DNA of 29,324 bases from a virus: positions 1 to 29,324 of the IMG/VR virus record IMGVR_UViG_3300030419_003638; one strand, written 5' to 3'. Positions 24,819 through 29,324 of this stretch are shown here, piece by piece. The stretch's first letter is position 1. Each line of letters begins with the position of its first letter. The position numbers and the translations under genes were made by a program. The notes under the pieces are model-generated. The model had not been told where the DNA came from. It made no database searches and saw nothing but the letters and a program-made list of their open reading frames with translations.

Positions 24819-25649
24819 TCAGCGGATCTGGACGACCTTGACGTAGTCGATCTCGATCTTCTGGGTGGTCGTTCCGTCACCGTTCCGGACCATGAAAATG
24901 GGTGCCATCTCAGCCTGTGTCGCGTAGGTCACCGAGGTGACGGTCGTGTCCTTCACGCCGTCGATGTAGGGAGTGAGGACCCCAGAACCGGTCGCACCGC
25001 CGTTGAAGTGGAACCCAAGCCGAATCCAGGTGTTGTTGACCAAGGTGTGGATGGCCGCTGACTGGAGGTTGGTCCCGTTGTCGCTGGAACTGAAGTCGAT
25101 GTTGGTGTCGCCATCATCCTTGTGGAACCCGATGCCGTTGGCAGGCATGTTGTCAGCCACACCTGTCAGGTCCTCCGCCTCTGCCAGTCCAACGAAGAAG
25201 TCCAGGTTGGTGGCATCTCCCCCAGCGAGTCGGACCCGCGCCTCGAACCAGACTTCCTTGCCCTCGATCAACTGGAAGGTCTCTTGCGCGAATGTGATCT
25301 GCTGGCCGTTGTCGTCAGTGCTCGCCTTGTTCGTCAGGAGCGCAACACCAAAGTTAGCGTCAGTCACCGCCTGCGTGCAGTCAGCGTGATCCTCAGTGAC
25401 AGTCCAGGCAGCCCGGAGAATGTCAAAGTCGTCAAAGAACTCGTATGCGATGGAGCTGTAGGCCGGGTCTGCCGGCGACGGGGCACCGGCCCAGATGGCC
25501 TGGGCACCGATGGTCTGGGCCTCCAGGAAAGTACCATCCCATCGGAGCGTAAAGTCATCAGCCTTGCCCAAGGCAATGCCGCTGTTGTCCTCAAAGGGGA
25601 TATCCTGGGTGAGCCGAGCACCATCAGAAAAAGCGGGAACGCGAGACAT
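24819..25649 (-). CDS. Lectin-like (concanavalin/LamG-type) virion protein, 276 aa
   Basis: ATG 25649 follows GGAGAAAAAC on the minus strand. After an N-terminal segment (SRVPAFSDGARLTQDIPFED) with a short strand repeat, residues about 70-276 resemble a LamG/concanavalin A-like jelly roll. The pattern is FDDFDILRAAWTVTEDHADC at the start, then VWFEARVRLAGGDATNLDFF in the middle, WIRLGFHFNGGATGSGVLTP, and ending KIEIDYVKVVQIR. I recall similar proteins in marine and environmental tailed phages, annotated as structural. Such folds bind carbohydrate or stabilise capsids. It is the first gene after the giant protein and is probably expressed at a high level given its strong ribosome site. Confidence 0.7.
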   Translation of the reverse strand: MSRVPAFSDGARLTQDIPFEDNSGIALGKADDFTLRWDGTFLEAQTIGAQAIWAGAPSPADPAYSSIAYEFFDDFDILRAAWTVTEDHADCTQAVTDANFGVALLTNKASTDDNGQQITFAQETFQLIEGKEVWFEARVRLAGGDATNLDFFVGLAEAEDLTGVADNMPANGIGFHKDDGDTNIDFSSSDNGTNLQSAAIHTLVNNTWIRLGFHFNGGATGSGVLTPYIDGVKDTTVTSVTYATQAEMAPIFMVRNGDGTTTQKIEIDYVKVVQIR

Positions 25650-25682
25650 GTTTTTCTCCTGCGAAGAGTTGATTCAATCCTC

Positions 25683-25707
25683 GATGCGACCTTAGCACGG
25701 ACGCATC
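25683..25707. terminator. Hairpin between the giant gene and the lectin-like gene
   Basis: GATGCG (25683-25688) pairs with CGCATC (25702-25707), then A faces A, and CC (25690-25691) pairs with GG (25699-25700) around TTAGCAC. It lies in the 83-base gap after the giant gene. It has no T-run, so partial termination or leader structure is possible. Confidence 0.35.
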
Positions 25708-25732
25708 AGTTTGGCTGCTGCTGATCAGTGTT

Positions 25733-28700
25733 CTACTCAGCAACCTTTTCCTCAGCGGCTCGGACCAAATCCTGTTGAGCCTGTTGAGCGGCGTATTCTA
25801 CAGACTGGATGCGGGTTGGTTTGACGCCAACGAAGGCCAAGGCCTCCATCCAAGGACTAAGCCACGGTCGGTGGGTTTCCGTATCGTAGATGGCGTTGCC
25901 ATCCTCGTCTTCTCCGACCCTTGTGAAGGGCAGCCTGTGGGTCTCAATAGTGGATTGCCACCCTTCCGGCTCACCACCACCAGCGTAGAGCCTTGCGGCC
26001 TTGACGACATGGTCTGTGATGCCGACCCGGTCTCCAGCTTGCACGGTGTCCTGCATGCGGGTTCCAGGAGTATGCACATCAACCCCAACTCTCCACTCTC
26101 CCTCCTCGTCCAGAAGGCTTGGGCTGATTGGATACGGCCAAAGGGACTTGAATGCCCACCACTTCAGTTGGCCTTCTTTGCTTGTGATCTTCCACTCAAA
26201 TCCCTGGTGCGGGCTCGCGGCCCTGTCGCGTTCCCGGTAGTCAATCGGAACAGGCCGTGCTCCAAAGAACCGACGCATAGAGCCGTTGTTCATGAACTCA
26301 TCAATCGCAATGAAGCTGTTCGGAACGGTCACGTCCTGAAGCTCCCTGCCCATAAACGGCTCAAACCCCGTCAAGGCAACCAGCGGGTATTGGACCCACG
26401 GGGTAAGTCTTGCCGCCAGCTTTGTGATCGCAGCATCCCTGGCCCTGGTGGTGCCGGTTCCGACGAGGGACTCCAGAAGCTGGGTCGCGGTATCGTAGAC
26501 TTCAAACATCAACCCAAATGAGTCTTGGTACGGCAGCGGCGGCACGGTAAACATCACGCCGCTATACCGGTAGTCAGTCATTGCCATGTTGGCGAAGTAG
26601 ACGGGCAGCTTCATCTGCGTCCACTCGTTGTCTACAATCTCAGGCTCATCCTTGAAGAACTCCTTCTTCAAGCCCCGAACCACGCGAACCTGGCCCAGAA
26701 TCCGCGATGGGTTCTTGAGCATCGTGTCCCAGGTAAGGTCGAGGTTCTTACGAATGTAGCTGTAGAACATCACGACGTTCCGAGCGACAGTCTTCTCGGC
26801 ATCAGTCAGGTCGTTGTAGTCGAGCATCGCATTGCGGGCGACTTCTGCTGCTTGATTGGGAGCCTTTCCGGACTTGAGTTGATCAATGAAGACGCCAACC
26901 CGGAAGTAGTTGTCGAGTGCAGTCGCAGACTCAACAAGCAACTTATTGCTGAACCACCAAGCCCTCAGTGGGTTGACAACATTTGTGGTCATCTTGTTGA
27001 TGTCTTCAGCCAAAGATGTCGCTGTTTCAGTCTTTAGCGCAGAGGTGTTGAGGCCTTCGGCCGTAGAAAGCCGAACAAGCTCATCAACTGTGTAGATGCG
27101 CCCAAAGCGGTCAACAATAGGCTTTGAGTACGGGACCCTAACTCCATCGCCAAACAGGCCTGCTACCACAGACGCCGTCATCATCGGTTCGCCAAAAGTA
27201 GACGCCATCGCCCGTTTTCCGCCAACAGCTTGGTACATCTGGAAAGATGCACCAAGAGTTGAGGAAACGTAGTACGCCGCATTGACTGTCCAGAAGAATC
27301 CAGTCGTGATTCCCATGCGAATGTGGTGAGGCATGTTTGGAATCAGCTTCATCATGGCGTCAATAGCTTTGCCAGTAAGCAAGCGTGCCTTGACTTTAGT
27401 AGTCCTCACCTCCTTACTCGAATCGCCAGGAACAAGACCCTTGTCGTATGCGGTCCCGAGCGGCCCGGTGGCTCGGTCCAAGGCCTTATCAAGCTCATTC
27501 TTCATGATTTCAGGCATAAGTGCCGTAGACCCATCAGGGAACGACGCCTCAACCCAATCCATCTGAGATGTCTTGAAGCCGGTCTGCTGGTAGAGGTCCA
27601 TCGCGACCTCCCTGGCTGCAACATCCATCGCGGTGTAGCCAATAGCCTTGGTGTCCTCTTTCAAATGGGCAACGCGCTCAATGTCTCCGCGCTTTGTCAG
27701 GATTCTCTCCTGCTCTTTGCGCGTTCCAACATCCTCAGCTTCCACGCCACCACGTCTCGGCCCAGCAATAACCTCCGGGGCTCCAGGGACTTCCTCTGCA
27801 TAGACAACCCAGTCTTGCCACTCAGAGATTTCCTTGAGGTGTTCGAGAACCCGCTCTTTGAACAGCGCGATGTCAGCCCCATAGGGAGCATCTTTTTCAG
27901 ACGGAAGCCACTCGGAGAACTTGAGGTTGACGCCAACCTCCGCAAGCTCCTTCCACATGTCATCAAGGATTTGCATTGCTCTCATACGAACAATGGCCTG
28001 GGTCAGTGCGGCATCTCTGCTGAACTTAGGAATCTCATCGACCTTGGTGCCCGTCGCCAAGCCACGCTTGACCATAATGTCGGCAATCTCATCCCAATCA
28101 CCATCATGGAACGCCCTATAGAAAGCCCTGACCTGATCAGGCTTGAGGGCGACGTCCCTCTTGATTCCACTAAAGCATTTGAAGATTACATCAGCCCGCT
28201 GTTCAGCTGCGTTGATCCGCTGCCTGACTGCATCTTCAAGAACACTGGCAGCATCTCGGACCATTTCCATTTCGGTGTCGGTCAGCTTGAACTTTGACGG
28301 TGCATCCACATCGTCAACCCAAGACAGTTGCTCTTGGTCAGCCCGGCGACCAATGGTCTCAATGTACTCCATCATGAGTAGTTCAATGGCAGGCTGAGAG
28401 TGCCTGCGCTGATAAGACAGCGCCCTGCTGATCTCTCCAAGGTTCTTTCTCAGGACTTCAAATCCAGCTCCATCCTTGAACACATCGTTTTGCAGCTTGT
28501 ACAAGAACTCAAGGAAATCCGGCTCATACGGCAACGCGAGCTGTTCGTGCAGGTCATGGTGCAGCGCATCCATGATGTCTGTCCGGCTGCGCCAGCCAAA
28601 GCGCGTCCTTCGGGCTCGCTTGCCGGTTTTCCTGAACCACCCCGGAATGTCCTGCAGCGCCCTGGAGGCTCTATCCATGGCCTCCTGAACAGGGGGGTTT

Positions 28701-29324
28701 ACAAGAGCGCCTTCTTCCGTCTCAAGGGACCGACGAGTCTTTACCAGGTCTCGGACTTTGTTGACGAGCGAGCCAGGCTCTTTGGCTCCTGCAAACACCG
28801 CCCTGTACCCATTCTTGAAAGCATTATGTGCGGCCTCGATTGCCCCAACGGGAATGTCTTGCGCATAGCGGGTTCTCGCAGTTCCAAACCCAGCCTCCGA
28901 GTCAATGACGCCTTCAACCAACGAGTTGAAGTCTCGAATGCTGATAGTGGAAACATCCTTCTCAGGATTCAGCCAGTCTGGGTTCAGCTTCTGCCGGATC
29001 ACAGGGTCATGCACCAACTGGTTTGCGAGCGTCCTAAGCCTGTCCTGAGCGGCCTGGGTCAGCTTGATCTTGTCTCCATCAAGCTCCGCACCCGCCTCTT
29101 CCATCCTCTTGCGCCAACGACGTGACCCAAAGGGGCCACCAACCGATTGCTCTGCGGAGTCAAACAAGGGAGCCAGCTTTTCCCTGACGGCCCGCTCAAC
29201 AGCCTTGAGGCGGGTGACTGGGACAACGCTGTTCCTTGTTAGGACAATGGTCTTCTCGCTTGCGATGCGCTTGGATGTTTCGGCAGCAACATACCGGACA
29301 GCATCCATGTACAGCTCGTATGGG
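25733..29324 (-). CDS. Giant virion-associated protein, C-terminal 1196 residues visible
   Basis: An ATG exists at 29308, but the frame stays open through the last 16 bases, so the gene very probably begins beyond the window. The visible part is mostly helical. About residues 690-760 are moderately hydrophobic (RMGITTGFFWTVNAAYYVSS, then MTASVVAGLFGDG). A segment near 790-880 reads QAAEVARNAMLDYNDLTDAE, then NVVMFYSYIRKNLDLTWDTM, then KNPSRILGQ. I recognise this DYNDLT..E...R....FY.Y.RKN pattern from very large late proteins of environmental tailed phages, thought to be internal virion or ejection proteins. No protease or lysozyme motif is evident in this part. It is first in the visible late operon. 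Confidence 0.75.
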   Translation of the reverse strand, partial: PYELYMDAVRYVAAETSKRIASEKTIVLTRNSVVPVTRLKAVERAVREKLAPLFDSAEQSVGGPFGSRRWRKRMEEAGAELDGDKIKLTQAAQDRLRTLANQLVHDPVIRQKLNPDWLNPEKDVSTISIRDFNSLVEGVIDSEAGFGTARTRYAQDIPVGAIEAAHNAFKNGYRAVFAGAKEPGSLVNKVRDLVKTRRSLETEEGALVNPPVQEAMDRASRALQDIPGWFRKTGKRARRTRFGWRSRTDIMDALHHDLHEQLALPYEPDFLEFLYKLQNDVFKDGAGFEVLRKNLGEISRALSYQRRHSQPAIELLMMEYIETIGRRADQEQLSWVDDVDAPSKFKLTDTEMEMVRDAASVLEDAVRQRINAAEQRADVIFKCFSGIKRDVALKPDQVRAFYRAFHDGDWDEIADIMVKRGLATGTKVDEIPKFSRDAALTQAIVRMRAMQILDDMWKELAEVGVNLKFSEWLPSEKDAPYGADIALFKERVLEHLKEISEWQDWVVYAEEVPGAPEVIAGPRRGGVEAEDVGTRKEQERILTKRGDIERVAHLKEDTKAIGYTAMDVAAREVAMDLYQQTGFKTSQMDWVEASFPDGSTALMPEIMKNELDKALDRATGPLGTAYDKGLVPGDSSKEVRTTKVKARLLTGKAIDAMMKLIPNMPHHIRMGITTGFFWTVNAAYYVSSTLGASFQMYQAVGGKRAMASTFGEPMMTASVVAGLFGDGVRVPYSKPIVDRFGRIYTVDELVRLSTAEGLNTSALKTETATSLAEDINKMTTNVVNPLRAWWFSNKLLVESATALDNYFRVGVFIDQLKSGKAPNQAAEVARNAMLDYNDLTDAEKTVARNVVMFYSYIRKNLDLTWDTMLKNPSRILGQVRVVRGLKKEFFKDEPEIVDNEWTQMKLPVYFANMAMTDYRYSGVMFTVPPLPYQDSFGLMFEVYDTATQLLESLVGTGTTRARDAAITKLAARLTPWVQYPLVALTGFEPFMGRELQDVTVPNSFIAIDEFMNNGSMRRFFGARPVPIDYRERDRAASPHQGFEWKITSKEGQLKWWAFKSLWPYPISPSLLDEEGEWRVGVDVHTPGTRMQDTVQAGDRVGITDHVVKAARLYAGGGEPEGWQSTIETHRLPFTRVGEDEDGNAIYDTETHRPWLSPWMEALAFVGVKPTRIQSVEYAAQQAQQDLVRAAEEKVAE

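Noticed and set aside
25775-26521. 248-codon open frame on the plus strand
   Set aside because: It too is a shadow of the giant minus-strand gene and has unlikely composition.
27323-28297. 324-codon open frame on the plus strand inside the giant gene
   Set aside because: The minus frame is open for about 1200 codons with protein-like composition. The plus reading is a shadow with no ribosome site.
1-29324. CRISPR array, insertion sequence, integrase or attachment site
   Set aside because: I saw no regularly spaced repeats with unique spacers, no transposase or integrase motif, and no tRNA gene that could act as an attachment site.

Overview
The window reads as part of the genome of a GC-rich tailed bacteriophage, or a prophage or phage-plasmid derived from one. 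The evidence is a replicative helicase of the DnaB family, a YqaJ exonuclease paired with a RecT annealing protein, a RusA-type resolvase, an adenine methyltransferase of the phage Dam family, an ArdC-type anti-restriction protein, an amidase endolysin, and a block of virion-like proteins ending in a very large protein that runs off the right edge. No terminase, portal, integrase, rRNA or tRNA is visible. The host cannot be named from sequence alone. Shine-Dalgarno sites are strong and the genome is GC-rich.

Layout. (1) 1-7.4 kb, rightward: an accessory array of small, mostly unrecognised genes around ardC (586-1560) and a 522-aa zinc-binding protein (4314-5882). Many genes here have near-identical initiation cassettes: a GC-rich hairpin then ACAAGGAGAA, or CAGGACTGAACCATGCCC, or an overlapping GAGGTGACGTCGTGA junction. 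(2) 7.4-12.3 kb, rightward: the Dam methyltransferase, several tightly coupled hypothetical genes, a probable sliding-clamp-like protein (11547-12143) behind a structured leader, and one leftward gene at 8346-8720. (3) 12.3-13.4 kb: a leftward zinc-ribbon gene, one doubtful gene, and about 450 bp of non-coding DNA dense in nested inverted repeats just before the replication genes. This is a candidate origin or structured RNA. (4) 13.4-16.6 kb, rightward: a probable helicase loader or initiator, DnaB helicase, and a lysine-tailed protein. (5) 18.3-16.6 kb, leftward: an XRE regulator, RusA, a zinc ribbon, a protein with two tandem copies of one domain, a conserved phage protein and a small ORF. 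(6) 18.4-20.5 kb, rightward: YqaJ exonuclease and RecT. (7) 29.3-20.5 kb, leftward: the late region, with a giant virion-associated protein, three beta-rich virion-like proteins, and a lysis cluster with membrane proteins, an amidase, small basic proteins and a holin-like protein.

How it fits together. ArdC and Dam would protect incoming or replicating DNA from host restriction. The initiator, DnaB and clamp-like protein would support replication, and YqaJ, RecT and RusA would process recombination intermediates. The regulator gene and the exonuclease gene diverge from a 56-bp region. There the two predicted -10 boxes sit on opposite strands of the same few bases, with a small palindrome beside them. 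That is the layout of a mutually exclusive promoter switch. All promoter, hairpin and RNA-structure calls are by eye and none was computed.
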